DNA of 64,000 nucleotides, taken from the NCBI RefSeq assembly GCF_014803895.1, contig NZ_JAAVAU010000017.1, positions 65,556 to 129,555 of the forward strand, read 5' to 3'. Position 1 is the first letter of the stretch, and every line of letters begins with the position of its first letter. A program made the translations under genes and the position numbers. This DNA is from Lactobacillus sp. (GTDB taxonomy: Bacteria > Bacillota > Bacilli > Lactobacillales > Lactobacillaceae). Of this stretch, positions 1-10,026 are shown one piece after another. A model generated the notes under the pieces. That model had not been told where the DNA came from and did no database searches. It saw only the letters and a list, made by a program, of their open reading frames with translations.

Positions 1-540
1 TCTTTAGAAAAGGGGCGCTTTTATTTAAGTGACCCAGTTCCAGGCGAAGATATTATGATTGATGGATCTGGTGTGGGAGACGTTGGTAATATTGTTTTGC
101 GTGATCGTGAAGTATTATCTGACGACGGTATTTTTATTGCGGCTGTTACAATTGACCGTAAAAAGAAAAAAATTGTTGCTAAACCTTTAGTTTCTACACG
201 GGGCTTTGTATATATCAAGGCTAACCATGCTTTAATGGATGGATCAGTAGAGGTCATCAAAGAGGCCATTAATAATAATTTTGAAAATAAACGCTTTGAT
301 TGGACTGAGTTAAAGCAAGATGTTCGCAATGCTGTTGAAAAATACTTATATAAAGAAACAGGTCGGCGGCCAGTAGTTTTGCCAGTAGTAATGGAAGTAA
401 ATCAAAATAGACATCGTGCTATGGTAAAAAGAAATGCTGCTAAAGAAAATACTGCGCAAACAAAAGACCAGCATAACAAAAAGAAACCGTCAAATAGAAA
501 AGACGCTAATAAGATGAGTGCAAAGAAGGCCAATGCTTAA
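1..540 (+). CDS. rnjA: Ribonuclease J, C-terminal part (gene starts before the window)
   Basis: The frame is open from base 1 and ends at the TAA at 538-540, so only the last 179 codons are visible. The segment matches the end of the beta-CASP metallo-hydrolase RNase J: the conserved GSGVGDVGNIVLRDR stretch (about residues 22-36 of the visible part) followed by the C-terminal domain. RNase J is a 5'-3' exo/endoribonuclease for mRNA decay and rRNA maturation. The metal-binding HxHxDH motif would lie upstream of the window. The last 45 residues are a Lys/Asn-rich basic tail, common in lactobacillar copies. The stop overlaps the ATG of the next gene (TAATG), indicating translational coupling. 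J1 and J2 paralogues cannot be separated from this part. Confidence 0.88.
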   Translation, partial: SLEKGRFYLSDPVPGEDIMIDGSGVGDVGNIVLRDREVLSDDGIFIAAVTIDRKKKKIVAKPLVSTRGFVYIKANHALMDGSVEVIKEAINNNFENKRFDWTELKQDVRNAVEKYLYKETGRRPVVLPVVMEVNQNRHRAMVKRNAAKENTAQTKDQHNKKKPSNRKDANKMSAKKANA

Positions 541-1388
541 TGGTGAATAAGAGTCAACGTAATTTGTTGAATTTGGCTGAACAAGCGGTAGAAAATGAAA
601 AATTAGATGAAGCTGTTCAACATTTACTAGAAGCTTTGAGATTGGGACACACTACCGAGATTGTTTATAAATTATGCGAACTTTTTTTGAAGCAGAACAA
701 ACCGTATAAGGCCTATACTTTAATTAAAGAAGAACCAGATTTATTTTCAGATAAAAAAATTTATGATTTATATTTAAAAATTTTAAAAGATTTAAATTTC
801 AATATTGAAGCTCTAGAGCTAAGTTATTTAAGTAATCAAAAAATAGATTTAGCTATTTCTCCGATTAGTGAACAAAAGCAACAAGAATTAATGCGAAATT
901 TTAAAACTTTAAAATCGGTTAGTGAAAATGATTATTTAAAGTTATATCAGCTTAGTAAGCCTAACTTTATTCAGCTATCCCAAAGTTTATTAATTGATCC
1001 AACATTGGGATTTGCATTACGGTTGTCTTTATGTGAAGATTTAATAAAATTGGGGTATGATAATAGTGTAATAGTTTCAGTTATGGGTGAAAATAAGACA
1101 TTCATTCCCAAAGAAACTATGCTTTTACAAAAAGATCCAATTTATCGGGAATGTTGTATAAGTTTAGCAGACTATTTGAGACGTGAACCTAGCAAATTAC
1201 CGATAATGGTTGGCGAACTTAATGTTTGCCTGGGGATGCTTTATCCTAAGCTTCATGATTATATTTCTGATCCAGACCAGTTTACCCATGATTTTCGACG
1301 ATATCTTGAGAGTAAGCAAGGTGGCGTAAATCAAAAATTACTCAATAAAATTTATGAATATTTAGCTTATGAAAAAGCGATAAATTAA
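540..1388 (+). CDS. TPR-repeat protein
   Basis: A 282-residue soluble protein starting at the ATG that overlaps the RNase J stop. The first 80 residues contain helical tetratricopeptide-like repeats (for example AEQAVENEKLDEAVQHLLEA) typical of protein-interaction scaffolds; the remainder is helical with an acidic, Leu-rich character. No catalytic motif or membrane segment is visible. The position between rnj and tuf is usual in Lactobacillus, where it is annotated simply as a TPR protein. The precise role is unknown; coupling to RNase J suggests co-expression, not a proven interaction. Confidence 0.7.
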   Translation: MVNKSQRNLLNLAEQAVENEKLDEAVQHLLEALRLGHTTEIVYKLCELFLKQNKPYKAYTLIKEEPDLFSDKKIYDLYLKILKDLNFNIEALELSYLSNQKIDLAISPISEQKQQELMRNFKTLKSVSENDYLKLYQLSKPNFIQLSQSLLIDPTLGFALRLSLCEDLIKLGYDNSVIVSVMGENKTFIPKETMLLQKDPIYRECCISLADYLRREPSKLPIMVGELNVCLGMLYPKLHDYISDPDQFTHDFRRYLESKQGGVNQKLLNKIYEYLAYEKAIN

Positions 1389-1418
1389 TAGTTTTAATCA
1401 AGTTTTGAGTAAAAAAGG

Positions 1419-1446
1419 TTTACTTTTTTGGCGTATTTAGTATAAT
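1419..1446 (+). promoter_or_regulatory. Probable tuf promoter
   Basis: TTTACT (1419-1424) and a consensus TATAAT (1441-1446) are separated by 16 bp, about 130 bp upstream of tuf. A second TATAAT lies at 1501-1506 but lacks a convincing -35 box. The long leader (about 120 nt) leaves room for post-transcriptional control. Confidence 0.55.
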
Positions 1447-1459
1447 CAATAAAGGATAT

Positions 1460-1496
1460 TTTCAAAGGGGTACAGGCTATGCATTTGCCTTTGAAA
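1460..1496 (+). promoter_or_regulatory. Inverted repeat in tuf leader
   Basis: TTTCAAAGG (1460-1468) and CCTTTGAAA (1488-1496) are perfect 9-bp arms around a 19-nt loop, placed between the two -10-like hexamers. It could be an operator or an mRNA hairpin. No U-tract follows, so it is not a terminator. Confidence 0.45.
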
Positions 1497-1576
1497 GTAG
1501 TATAATAATCAACAGAGAATTATCCGTTACTTACTCAACGGACTTCTTGCAAATATTTACAGGAGGGTCATTTTAA

Positions 1577-2767
1577 ATGGCAGAAAAAGAACATTACGAA
1601 AGAACTAAGCCGCACGTTAACATTGGTACTATCGGCCACGTTGACCATGGTAAGACCACTTTAACTGCAGCTATCACTACTGTTTTGGCAGAAGATGGTT
1701 TAGCACAAGCTGAAGATTACTCACAAATCGATGCAGCTCCAGAAGAAAAAGAACGTGGTATCACTATCAACACTGCCCACGTTGAATACGAAACTCCAAA
1801 CCGTCACTACGCACACATGGATGCTCCAGGACACGCAGACTACATCAAGAACATGATTACTGGTGCTGCTCAAATGGATGGTGCTATCTTAGTTGTTGCT
1901 GCAACTGATGGTCCTATGCCACAAACTCGTGAACACATCTTGCTTGCTCGTCAAGTTGGTGTTGAATACATCGTTGTATTCTTAAACAAGGTTGACTTAG
2001 TTGACGATCCAGAATTGATCGACTTAGTTGAAATGGAAGTTCGTGACTTGTTATCTGAATACGATTACCCTGGTGATGATGTACCAGTTATCCGTGGTTC
2101 AGCTTTGAAGGCACTTGAAGGTGACAAGGAACAACAAGACGTTATCAGAAAGTTAATGGAAACTGTTGACGAATACATTCCAACTCCAGAACGTGATACT
2201 GATAAGCCATTCTTAATGCCAGTTGAAGACGTATTTACTATCACTGGTCGTGGTACTGTTGCTTCTGGTCGTATCGACCGTGGTACTGTTAAAGTTGGTG
2301 ACGAAGTTGAAATCGTTGGTTTAACTGATAAAGTTGAAAAGTCAACTGTTACTGGTTTGGAAATGTTCCACAAGACTCTTGACTTGGGTGAAGCCGGCGA
2401 TAACGTTGGTGTATTGCTTCGTGGTATCGATCGTGACCAAGTTGAACGTGGTCAAGTTTTAGCTGCACCTGGTTCAATTCAAACCCACAAGAACTTCAAG
2501 GGTCAAGTATATATCTTGAACAAAGATGAAGGTGGTCGTCACACTCCATTCTTCTCAGATTACCGTCCACAATTCTACTTCCACACTACTGACGTAACTG
2601 GTAAGATTGAATTGCCAGAAGGTACTGAAATGGTTATGCCTGGTGATAATGTTGAATTCACTGTTGAATTGATTAAGCCAGTTGCCATTGAAAAGGGTAC
2701 TAAGTTTACTATCCGTGAAGGTGGTAAAACTGTTGGTGCTGGTCAAGTAACTGAAATTCTTGACTAA
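1577..2767 (+). CDS. tuf: Elongation factor Tu
   Basis: A 396-residue EF-Tu of normal family length. It delivers aminoacyl-tRNA to the ribosomal A site and hydrolyses GTP. G1 GHVDHGKT is at residues 20-27; the switch II DAPGH, NKVD and SAL nucleotide-binding motifs follow, then the beta-barrel domains 2 and 3 ending in [12 protein letters not shown] strong AGGAGG precedes the ATG. Codon use is visibly more biased than in neighbouring genes (for example GGT, GAA, AAC, AAG), as expected for one of the most highly expressed genes. It is a single-gene unit between its own promoter and a terminator. Confidence 0.98.
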   Translation: MAEKEHYERTKPHVNIGTIGHVDHGKTTLTAAITTVLAEDGLAQAEDYSQIDAAPEEKERGITINTAHVEYETPNRHYAHMDAPGHADYIKNMITGAAQMDGAILVVAATDGPMPQTREHILLARQVGVEYIVVFLNKVDLVDDPELIDLVEMEVRDLLSEYDYPGDDVPVIRGSALKALEGDKEQQDVIRKLMETVDEYIPTPERDTDKPFLMPVEDVFTITGRGTVASGRIDRGTVKVGDEVEIVGLTDKVEKSTVTGLEMFHKTLDLGEAGDNVGVLLRGIDRDQVERGQVLAAPGSIQTHKNFKGQVYILNKDEGGRHTPFFSDYRPQFYFHTTDVTGKIELPEGTEMVMPGDNVEFTVELIKPVAIEKGTKFTIREGGKTVGAGQVTEILD

Positions 2768-2783
2768 TCCTTATTTGGATTAA

Positions 2784-2814
2784 AAAAGACATGTTGTATG
2801 ACATGTCTTTTTTT
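2784..2814 (+). terminator. Terminator of tuf
   Basis: Stem AAGACATGT/ACATGTCTT (9 bp, 6-nt loop) followed by a run of T, 17 bp after the tuf stop codon. Confidence 0.9.
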
Positions 2815-2935
2815 ATTTGTATTTATTTTTGGAAATTTTTATAAAAATTTACTGTAAATTTGTGTTTTGGCGGCGTTTAAGGTAAGATAGTTGAGTGTGC
2901 AAGAGCAACCCAAATTTGACATCGGAGGTATATTA

Positions 2936-4270
2936 ATGTCTGCAAAATGGAAAAAGACCGGAAAAACAACCGGCGAATTAACTTTTGAAATTTCACAAGA
3001 TCAAGTAAAAAAAGCTTTAGACCAAGCTTTTAAACGTGTAAAGAAGAATTTACGTGTTCCTGGATTCCGTAAGGGTCATGTGTCACGTATTATTTTTGAT
3101 CAATACTATGGTGAAGAAGCCCTTTATGAAGATGCATTAAACATTGTTTTACCAGAAGCTTATAGTGCAGCTGTTAAGGAAACTGGTATTGATCCAGTTG
3201 GTCAACCACAAATTGTTCCTGAATCCATGGATGCAGGTAAAGATTGGGTTATGAAAGCTACTGTTAGCGTTAAGCCTGAAGTTAAATTAGGTGATTACAA
3301 GGGCGTTGAAGTTCCTAAACAAAGTACTCGTGTCTTAGTAAAGGACGTTGATGCTGAATTAGACAAACGTCGCCAACAAAACGCTGAGTTAGTTTTGAAG
3401 GACAGTAAGTCTGCTAAGGGTGATACTGTAACCATTGATTACAAGGGTACTATTGATGATAAGCCATTTGATGGTGGTAGTGCACAAAACTACTCCTTAG
3501 AATTAGGTTCTGGTACTTTCATTCCTGGTTTTGAAGACCAACTTATTGGTCACAAGGCTGGCGATGATGTTGACGTTGTTGTAACCTTCCCAAAAGATTA
3601 CGGTGCTGAAGATTTAGCTGGTAAGGAAGCTCACTTTGCTACTAAGATTCACGAAGTTAAGTCAAAGGAATTACCTAAGCTAGATGATGAATTCGCTAAG
3701 GATGTTGATGATACTGTTGAATCACTTGACGAATTAAAGGATAAGATTAAGAAAGACTTGAAGAAGCAAAAGGAAGACAGCGCTAAGGACGCAATTCAAG
3801 ATGCTGCTATTCGCGGTGCAGTTGCAAACGCTGAAATTGAAGAAATTCCAGATGCAATGATTCAAGATGACATTAATACTCAAATGAATCAATACTTAGG
3901 TAATATGCAACGTCAAGGTATTGATCCACAAACTTACTTCAAATTAACTGGTACTACTGAAGCTCAATTGCGTGAACAATTAGCTAAAGATGCAGCTGAA
4001 CGTGTTAAGACTAACCTTGTTTTGGAAGCTATCGTTGCTGCAGAAAAACTTGATGCAACTGAAGAAGAAATTGAACAAGAAATTAAGGATTTAGCACATG
4101 ACTATAACATGGATGAAAAAGTTGTACGTCGTACTTTAACTGATGATATGCTTAAGCATGATATAGCTGTAAGAAAGGCAATTGATTTAGTTACTGATAA
4201 AGCTAAGCAAGTTCCTAAGAAGAGAAAGACTTCAACTAAAAAGGCTTCAACTAAGAAAGAAGATAAATAA
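2936..4270 (+). CDS. tig: Trigger factor (ribosome-associated chaperone, PPIase)
   Basis: 444 residues from the ATG at 2936, which is preceded by GGAGG with proper spacing; an in-frame upstream start at 2891 has no ribosome binding site and would add residues before the usual [21 protein letters not shown]-terminus. The ribosome-docking loop FRKGH (FxRxGxxP-type: VPGFRKGHV) lies near residue 45, the FKBP-like PPIase domain ([19 protein letters not shown]) around 160-245, and the helical C-terminal chaperone domain after it. The protein binds nascent chains at the exit tunnel. The end is a Lys/Ser/Thr-rich tail. It is monocistronic, with a terminator downstream. Confidence 0.97.
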   Translation: MSAKWKKTGKTTGELTFEISQDQVKKALDQAFKRVKKNLRVPGFRKGHVSRIIFDQYYGEEALYEDALNIVLPEAYSAAVKETGIDPVGQPQIVPESMDAGKDWVMKATVSVKPEVKLGDYKGVEVPKQSTRVLVKDVDAELDKRRQQNAELVLKDSKSAKGDTVTIDYKGTIDDKPFDGGSAQNYSLELGSGTFIPGFEDQLIGHKAGDDVDVVVTFPKDYGAEDLAGKEAHFATKIHEVKSKELPKLDDEFAKDVDDTVESLDELKDKIKKDLKKQKEDSAKDAIQDAAIRGAVANAEIEEIPDAMIQDDINTQMNQYLGNMQRQGIDPQTYFKLTGTTEAQLREQLAKDAAERVKTNLVLEAIVAAEKLDATEEEIEQEIKDLAHDYNMDEKVVRRTLTDDMLKHDIAVRKAIDLVTDKAKQVPKKRKTSTKKASTKKEDK

Positions 4271-4298
4271 TTAATTCTTCGAAGAATCGAAGTTAAAT

Positions 4299-4326
4299 AA
4301 AAGGGCGGCTCAATAGTCGCCCTTTT
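4299..4326 (+). terminator. Terminator of tig
   Basis: Perfect 9-bp stem AAAAGGGCG/CGCCCTTTT with a 10-nt loop, 28 bp after the tig stop. The A-rich/T-rich flanks make it potentially bidirectional. Confidence 0.9.
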
Positions 4327-4425
4327 ATAATGAAAAATTAAAGCTTGAAGTCTATTTTTTTACCTTATTGTGAAAAAATGATAAACTATCTTTTAGTTAG
4401 TTGAGTAAGAAAGGGGTCATATAAT

Positions 4426-5679
4426 TTGACTAATGATGTCACTCAACCGGAAGAAGTAAGATGTTCTTTTTGCGGTAAATCACAATCACAAGTAAGAAAA
4501 ATTGTAGCGGGAAATGGAGTATATATTTGTAATGAATGTATTGAAGTTTCTCAAAAAATTATTGATGATGAATTACGTGCGGATTCTTTAAAAGAAACTA
4601 AAGCTCTTCCTAAGCCAATGGAAATTAAGGAAAAATTGGATGAATATGTAATTGGGCAAGACCGGGCTAAGCGTGTGTTATCAGTTGCTGTTTATAATCA
4701 CTATAAACGAATTAGCCAAATGGATATCGATGATGGAACTGAATTACAAAAGTCTAATATTGCTTTAATTGGACCTACTGGATCTGGTAAAACATATCTT
4801 GCGCAGACTTTGGCACGTATTTTAAATGTACCATTTGCAATTGCTGATGCAACCACTTTAACCGAAGCGGGTTATGTTGGTGAAGATGTAGAAAATATTT
4901 TGCTTAAATTGTTGCAAAATGCAGATTACGACCTTGAACGTGCTCAAAGAGGGATTATCTATATTGATGAAATTGATAAAATTTCAAAGAAGGCAGAGAA
5001 TGTCTCAATTACACGTGATGTATCAGGTGAAGGTGTTCAACAATCACTTTTAAAAATCTTAGAAGGTACTATTGCATCAGTTCCTCCACAAGGTGGGAGA
5101 AAACATCCGCAACAACAAATGATTAGAATGGATACTTCTAATATTTTATTTATTGTTGGTGGGGCCTTTGATGGTATTGAAAATATAGTTAAGAATCGCT
5201 TGGGTAAAAAGACTATTGGTTTTGGTGCTGAAAATGAAATGAATCAAGTTGATTCTAGTGAATGGCAAAAATATCTCACTACTGGAGATTTAGTTAAATT
5301 TGGATTAATTCCTGAATTTATTGGACGTATTCCTATTATCTCTACTTTGGATAAACTTGATTCAGAATCTTTGATAAGAATTTTGACTGAACCAAAAAAT
5401 GCATTGATTAAGCAATATAAGCGTTTGATGGGCTTGGATGGTGTTAATTTAGAATTCACTGAAGATGCTTTAGAAGCTATTGCAGATTTAGCTTTAAGTC
5501 GTCATATGGGAGCAAGGGGCTTACGATCAATTATCGAAAATTCAATGATGGATATCATGTATAAGGCTCCTAGTGATGATACAATTGATACAGTAATCAT
5601 TACTAAAGATGTAATCCTTGATCACGCGGAACCCAAAGTTACCTATAAAAAAGATCTTGAAGAACAGGCGGCAAAATAA
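4426..5679 (+). CDS. clpX: ClpX, ATP-dependent unfoldase of ClpXP
   Basis: 417 residues from a TTG start preceded by AAAGGGG. The N-terminal zinc-binding domain has Cys13, Cys16, Cys35 and Cys38. The AAA+ module carries Walker A GPTGSGKT (116-123), the pore loop GYVGEDVE, Walker [11 protein letters not shown], and the sensor region. The ClpP-docking IGF-type loop (KKTIGFGAE) is present. ClpX recognises tagged or misfolded proteins and threads them into ClpP. Length is normal. The stop TAA overlaps the ATG of ysxC, a conserved Firmicute arrangement. Confidence 0.97.
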   Translation: MTNDVTQPEEVRCSFCGKSQSQVRKIVAGNGVYICNECIEVSQKIIDDELRADSLKETKALPKPMEIKEKLDEYVIGQDRAKRVLSVAVYNHYKRISQMDIDDGTELQKSNIALIGPTGSGKTYLAQTLARILNVPFAIADATTLTEAGYVGEDVENILLKLLQNADYDLERAQRGIIYIDEIDKISKKAENVSITRDVSGEGVQQSLLKILEGTIASVPPQGGRKHPQQQMIRMDTSNILFIVGGAFDGIENIVKNRLGKKTIGFGAENEMNQVDSSEWQKYLTTGDLVKFGLIPEFIGRIPIISTLDKLDSESLIRILTEPKNALIKQYKRLMGLDGVNLEFTEDALEAIADLALSRHMGARGLRSIIENSMMDIMYKAPSDDTIDTVIITKDVILDHAEPKVTYKKDLEEQAAK

Positions 5680-6269
5680 TGAAAGTTACAGATAGTGAAT
5701 TTATTATTAGCGCAGTTTCTGAGAAGCAGTATCCAGATGATGATTTACCAGAGTTTGCATTAGCTGGTCGCTCGAATGTAGGTAAATCAAGCTTAATTAA
5801 TACTATTGTTAATCGTAGAAAGCTTGCTAGAACTTCACAACAGCCTGGTAAAACACAAACTTTGAATTTTTATAAAGTAAACAATGAACTTTATTTGGTT
5901 GATGTTCCAGGTTATGGCTATGCTAAAGTTTCTAAAAAGCAACGTGAAAAATTTGGTGAAATGATTCAAGATTATCTTGAATTACGCGCAGATCTTAAAG
6001 GATTAGTTCTTTTAGTGGATGCTCGTCATGATCCGACTAAAGATGATATTAGCATGTTTGAGTATGCTCAATATTTAGATATTCCAATCTTAGTTGTTGC
6101 AACTAAGATGGATAAGCTTAAAAAGATGGAAGCAAGTCAAATTAAACAAAAAATTGGTAAGAGCTTAGATTTAGAAAAAGAAAATGTCTCATTTTTACCA
6201 TTTTCTAGTGTAGATAAACTTAATGTAGATAAATTCTGGGAGTGGGTAGAAACTCACGAAAAGGATTAG
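5679..6269 (+). CDS. ysxC: Ribosome-biogenesis GTPase YsxC/EngB
   Basis: 196-residue TRAFAC-class GTPase needed for 50S subunit assembly. G1 GRSNVGKS is at residues 30-37, the G2 region includes TSQQPGKTQTLNFY, G3 is DVPGYG, and G4 is TKMD. The start ATG overlaps the clpX stop codon (TAATG), so translation is coupled. No truncation. Confidence 0.96.
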   Translation: MKVTDSEFIISAVSEKQYPDDDLPEFALAGRSNVGKSSLINTIVNRRKLARTSQQPGKTQTLNFYKVNNELYLVDVPGYGYAKVSKKQREKFGEMIQDYLELRADLKGLVLLVDARHDPTKDDISMFEYAQYLDIPILVVATKMDKLKKMEASQIKQKIGKSLDLEKENVSFLPFSSVDKLNVDKFWEWVETHEKD

Positions 6270-6272
6270 CAG

Positions 6273-6327
6273 AAAAATACTGTTTAACTTTAGATTTATT
6301 CATCTAAGATTATGCAGTATTTTTTTG
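6273..6327 (+). terminator. Terminator of clpX-ysxC
   Basis: Outer stem AAAATACTG (6274-6282)/CAGTATTTT (6315-6323) with an inner stem around TTTATTC, then a T tract. Confidence 0.85.
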
Positions 6328-6390
6328 TTTGCTCTTAAGAAATATAATAAAACCAAGTATAATTAAAAATAGGTAGAAAAGAGGGAGTAT

Positions 6391-6909
6391 ATGACGCAAG
6401 TATGGCCGATATTTTTAGGCTTACTAATTATTTTAGGTATTATTACCTTGTTTAAGGATAAAAATCATTTTTATTTTATAAAAGCCCTAATTTTATTTGC
6501 GGGTTTATTAATTATGAGTACAATAAATTTTCTGATTTTCTTTGTATTAGCATTTTTATTTATTCATACAGATAAGAGTTTGCAGTTAGGAAATTTATTT
6601 ATTTTATTAGGAATTTTAGTAGTTATTTCGGGAATTTTGCTTTATTGGGGATTGAAGGCCTTTAATCACTTTTTCCCACTTTCCACAACTACTTTAACAT
6701 TGATTGAATATTATATTCAGTGGACTTTAATTTATGTTACAGTCTATCAAGCAATTTTTTCCAATATTAAGAAGATAACCAAGGTGGCGCACTATATTAC
6801 TGTGGGAAATTTTTTAGATCCAAATTTGTTTGTGGTGATAGTCCTGCCTTCATTTATATCTGCTTGGATTGGATTAATTTTATTAAAAAAACATATTCAT
6901 GCAATTTAG
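6391..6909 (+). CDS. Small polytopic membrane protein, function unknown
   Basis: 172 residues with about five hydrophobic segments (near 5-20, 31-58, 66-88, 100-122 and 145-165) and few charged residues; no catalytic motif is visible. GAGGGAG precedes the ATG. It lies 15 bp before another membrane protein gene and probably forms an operon with it. I do not recognise the family with certainty. Confidence 0.6.
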   Translation: MTQVWPIFLGLLIILGIITLFKDKNHFYFIKALILFAGLLIMSTINFLIFFVLAFLFIHTDKSLQLGNLFILLGILVVISGILLYWGLKAFNHFFPLSTTTLTLIEYYIQWTLIYVTVYQAIFSNIKKITKVAHYITVGNFLDPNLFVVIVLPSFISAWIGLILLKKHIHAI

Positions 6910-6924
6910 GGGCGAGTAAATTAA

Positions 6925-7683
6925 ATGTTAAGAAAATTAAATAGTTGGGTTATCAAAGTAATTGCTGTAGTTGGTGTACTGATTGCCGGTTTATTAACTA
7001 TTAACGGAACAGTTACTATGTCCTCTTCTACATCTGGTCTAGTAAATTCGGTTTTAAATAAAGCTGCTGCACAGTCGGGAAATAGTAATGTTGAAACTGG
7101 TGTACAATTATTTCAAGCACTTGGTTTAGATAATGCTGTCTTAAACCAATTACCAAAGAAAATTGAAATAAAGACTTCCTTGAGTAGTTTTAATGATACT
7201 ACAAAATCTTTTCAACAAACGGGGCAGATTGAGACTAGTGACTTAGGGTTAAAAAATAATACTGACCAAGAAAAAACGATTAATGATTTATTGATAAAGT
7301 TAATTAATAATCAATTAGCCCAGAATAAAAAACAAATAAGTCAATATGCTCAATACTATCGAATGGCTTATTATGCTATTTTACTGCTGTATATTGTTAC
7401 TATTATTCTAATTTTAACTAATAGTCGTGGAGCCATTATTCCCTTGCTAATTGCATCTGTAGGTTCCTATGAGTTACTACAATCTGGTTCTATACAAGCA
7501 ATGGATATTTTGCACCAATCAATTTATTCTGGCATCAAAATCACTTTAGGTGGAGAATTTATAACTAGTATAACTATTGCAATTATTATTTCTATTTTAT
7601 GGTTATTTTTAGCAAAAATTGGTAAAAAGAAAAAGACTAAGATTCAACCATCATCTAAGAAGAAATATAAGCATGCTGCCTAA
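6925..7683 (+). CDS. Membrane protein with large extracytoplasmic segment
   Basis: 252 residues. A hydrophobic segment at about 10-27 (signal anchor) is followed by about 115 polar, Gln/Asn/Ser-rich residues probably outside the cell, then three more hydrophobic segments (about 148-165, 170-185 and 210-232) and a strongly basic C-terminus (KKKKTK...KKKYKHAA). It is spaced 15 bp after the preceding membrane gene. No recognised family; the function is unknown. Confidence 0.55.
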   Translation: MLRKLNSWVIKVIAVVGVLIAGLLTINGTVTMSSSTSGLVNSVLNKAAAQSGNSNVETGVQLFQALGLDNAVLNQLPKKIEIKTSLSSFNDTTKSFQQTGQIETSDLGLKNNTDQEKTINDLLIKLINNQLAQNKKQISQYAQYYRMAYYAILLLYIVTIILILTNSRGAIIPLLIASVGSYELLQSGSIQAMDILHQSIYSGIKITLGGEFITSITIAIIISILWLFLAKIGKKKKTKIQPSSKKKYKHAA

Positions 7684-7721
7684 GGGTAACTAATTATAGA
7701 TAGAAAGTTTAGAGGTAAATA

Positions 7722-8180
7722 ATGACTAAAAATATTATTTTTGTCTGTCATGGAAATATTTGTCGGTCGCCAATGGCAGAATTTATTATGAAGGATATTG
7801 TAAATAAGGCTGCTAAGGGAGACCAATATAAAATTGACTCTGCTGCTGCAACTCAGGATGCAATTGGGCATAATATTGATTCTCGTGCACAACGTGTCCT
7901 TAATGAGCATAATATTCCTTTTTCTAATCACTTTGCTCGGCAACTTACCCGTGAAGATTATCAAAAATATGATTATTTAATTGCGCTAGATGAAGAAAAC
8001 TTTTTTGATATTAATCGTATTTGTGGTGGGGATTTAGAACATAAGGAATATAAGTTACTTAATTTTGCTGGATCTTATGATGATGTAGATGATCCATGGT
8101 ATACTGGTGATTTTGAGAAAGCATATCAAGATATTTATCGAGGATGCCAAGCATTATTTGAAAAGATTGAAAAACAGTAG
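7722..8180 (+). CDS. Low-molecular-weight protein tyrosine phosphatase
   Basis: 152 residues. The P-loop CHGNICRS at Cys9-Ser16 matches the CX5R(S/T) signature of LMW-PTPs, and the general-acid loop DVDDPWY is near residue 125. It dephosphorylates phosphotyrosine proteins; in Firmicutes such enzymes often act on capsule or stress regulators, but there is no capsule locus here. The ATG follows GAGGTAA. The unit ends at a bidirectional terminator. Confidence 0.88.
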   Translation: MTKNIIFVCHGNICRSPMAEFIMKDIVNKAAKGDQYKIDSAAATQDAIGHNIDSRAQRVLNEHNIPFSNHFARQLTREDYQKYDYLIALDEENFFDINRICGGDLEHKEYKLLNFAGSYDDVDDPWYTGDFEKAYQDIYRGCQALFEKIEKQ

Positions 8181-8193
8181 GTTTAATTGATTT

Positions 8194-8226
8194 AAAAAAG
8201 CATCCCAGTAAAGGGATGCTTTTTTA
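8194..8226. terminator. Bidirectional terminator between convergent genes
   Basis: AGCATCCC/GGGATGCT stem, flanked by an A run on the left and a T run on the right, so it serves both the phosphatase gene and the minus-strand C39-like gene. Confidence 0.88.
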
Positions 8227-8934
8227 TTGTATGTATATAGATTGTTTTCCTTGCTGATTATAGCTCGCCTCTAGATTATTCCAGCTAATTTTTTTGTTTT
8301 TTGTGCCAAAGGGATCGTTAACATATACAAGTTTCTTTTTCTTATTATAACCAGTGATTACACAAGCATGTGAAGAAGGAGTTACGTTAACTTTACCTTC
8401 ATTTGTCTGCCAAGTCTGCATATCAGATACTTTATTAAATTTAGTAGTTGTAATAATTAAAACCGGATGCCCCTTTGAAACTAATTTCATTACTTGTAAG
8501 AAGCTATGTCCTGTATAATTTCTAACTTTCTTAGTATATTTTCTAGCGACATTGTATAATGGTTTGTTATAAACACACCAGCCAGCATTAGCAATATTCA
8601 TATATCCTACAAAACCTTCATTAGGATTACCACGATATTTTCCATTATTAGTAAATGAATCAACATGTGCAATTTCACTAGCAAGTTTGTCCTTATTGGT
8701 CTTATAACCATAATAATTAAGAAGCATAGAAAGAGACGTGACTTCACAGCCATTTGGAAGGTCAGGGTATTGATTTTCGAGTGGAACATTTAATTCTTGC
8801 TGTGGTCTTAAAGTTAACCAATCCCAGTTACTTGCTAATTTTTGAATACTAAAGAATGCTAAGATAATAAAAATTAATAATATTAATAAACTTTCAATCA
8901 GATGTTTTTTTAAAAATTGTTTTTTATTTTCCAT
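8224..8934 (-). CDS. C39-like (papain-fold) cell-surface protein
   Basis: 236 residues on the minus strand. An N-terminal membrane anchor (about 10-30) precedes a peptidase_C39_2-like domain: the Cys in NGCEVTSLSMLL (about residue 63), the His in SSHACVITGY (about 190) and the Asp in VNDPFG form the expected Cys-His-Asp order. It is therefore a probable membrane-anchored cysteine peptidase or amidase of unknown substrate. It is divergently transcribed from ansA with a 59-bp gap, so both promoters must lie in or near that gap. Confidence 0.72.
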   Translation of the reverse strand: MENKKQFLKKHLIESLLILLIFIILAFFSIQKLASNWDWLTLRPQQELNVPLENQYPDLPNGCEVTSLSMLLNYYGYKTNKDKLASEIAHVDSFTNNGKYRGNPNEGFVGYMNIANAGWCVYNKPLYNVARKYTKKVRNYTGHSFLQVMKLVSKGHPVLIITTTKFNKVSDMQTWQTNEGKVNVTPSSHACVITGYNKKKKLVYVNDPFGTKNKKISWNNLEASYNQQGKQSIYIQ

Positions 8935-8993
8935 AGTTAATATTTAACCATATTTTTGTATAATTGAGAAAAAACATAAATTGGAGAATGATT

Positions 8994-9995
8994 ATGAGTA
9001 GAAAAAAGATACTTTTATTATCTACTGGTGGTACAATTGCTTCAGTAGTTTCTGAGGATGGTTTAGTTCCTAAACAATCAGGGGAAGAATTAATTCAGTT
9101 ACTTGGTGATTTACCTTATGATATTGATGTAAAAGATATTTTACAGTTAGATTCATCAAATATTCAACCAGAGGAATGGCAAATTATTGCTAAAAATATT
9201 TATAAATATCGCAATGACTATGATGGAATTGTGTTATCTCATGGAACCGATACAATGGCTTACACAGCTTCAATGTTGTCTTTTATGATTCAAGATTTGA
9301 ATTTACCAGTAGTTTTAACTGGGAGTCAGGTTCCTATCAATGTTATGTGGAGTGATGCACCAGATAATTTACGTTTAGCTTTAGCAGCTTCAATTCGTTG
9401 TAAGCCAGGTGTTTATTTAGCTTTTGATAGAAAAGTAATGCTTGGCTGTCGAAGTGTGAAGGTACGGACTATTAATTTTAATGCTTTTGAAAGTGTAAAT
9501 GTTCCACCTGTTGCAACCGTAACCTCTGATGGGCTAGTTTTTAATAAAGATTTATCATATATTCCGCAAAGTAATTTAGCATGTAAATTAAATACAGATA
9601 TTAATACTAACGTTTCGTTGGTTAAATTATTTCCTGGTTTTGATACTAAGTTGTTATTTGCATTAGCTGATAGTGGATGTAAGGGTATTGTAATTGAGGC
9701 TTATGGTTTAGGAGGTATGACAAATATTAGAAGGAACATGGTTGCAGCGGTAGGAGAATTGATCAAGCGTGGTATTCCCGTAATTGCTAGCAGTCAATGT
9801 CTATATGAAAGAAGTGATTTGACAAAGTATGAAGTAGGACGGAGAGCCTTACTTGAAGGTGCTATTAGTGCCCGTGATATGACTTCAGAAAGTGCAATTA
9901 CTAAGTTAATGTGGGGGTTAGGTCAGGGGATGGATATTCGTCAAATTACTAAATTTTTTGATACTAATATTGTTGGTGAAGTTACTTTAGAATAA
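8994..9995 (+). CDS. ansA: L-asparaginase, type I
   Basis: 333 residues from the ATG at 8994 (GGAG 7 bp upstream); an upstream in-frame start at 8964 has no ribosome binding site. It hydrolyses asparagine to aspartate and ammonia. The two active-site signatures are present: STGGTIAS (residues 10-17) and SHGTDTMAYT (from residue 82, with Thr85-Asp86). There is no signal peptide, which fits the cytoplasmic type I enzyme. Monocistronic, with a terminator at the stop codon. Confidence 0.93.
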   Translation: MSRKKILLLSTGGTIASVVSEDGLVPKQSGEELIQLLGDLPYDIDVKDILQLDSSNIQPEEWQIIAKNIYKYRNDYDGIVLSHGTDTMAYTASMLSFMIQDLNLPVVLTGSQVPINVMWSDAPDNLRLALAASIRCKPGVYLAFDRKVMLGCRSVKVRTINFNAFESVNVPPVATVTSDGLVFNKDLSYIPQSNLACKLNTDINTNVSLVKLFPGFDTKLLFALADSGCKGIVIEAYGLGGMTNIRRNMVAAVGELIKRGIPVIASSQCLYERSDLTKYEVGRRALLEGAISARDMTSESAITKLMWGLGQGMDIRQITKFFDTNIVGEVTLE

Positions 9996-10026
9996 AAACA
10001 GGATTCCAGTTGGAATCCTGTTTTTA
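9994..10026. terminator. Bidirectional terminator after ansA
   Basis: AAAAACAGGATTCC/GGAATCCTGTTTTT with an AGTT tetraloop; it overlaps the ansA stop and abuts the end of the convergent gene. Confidence 0.92.
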
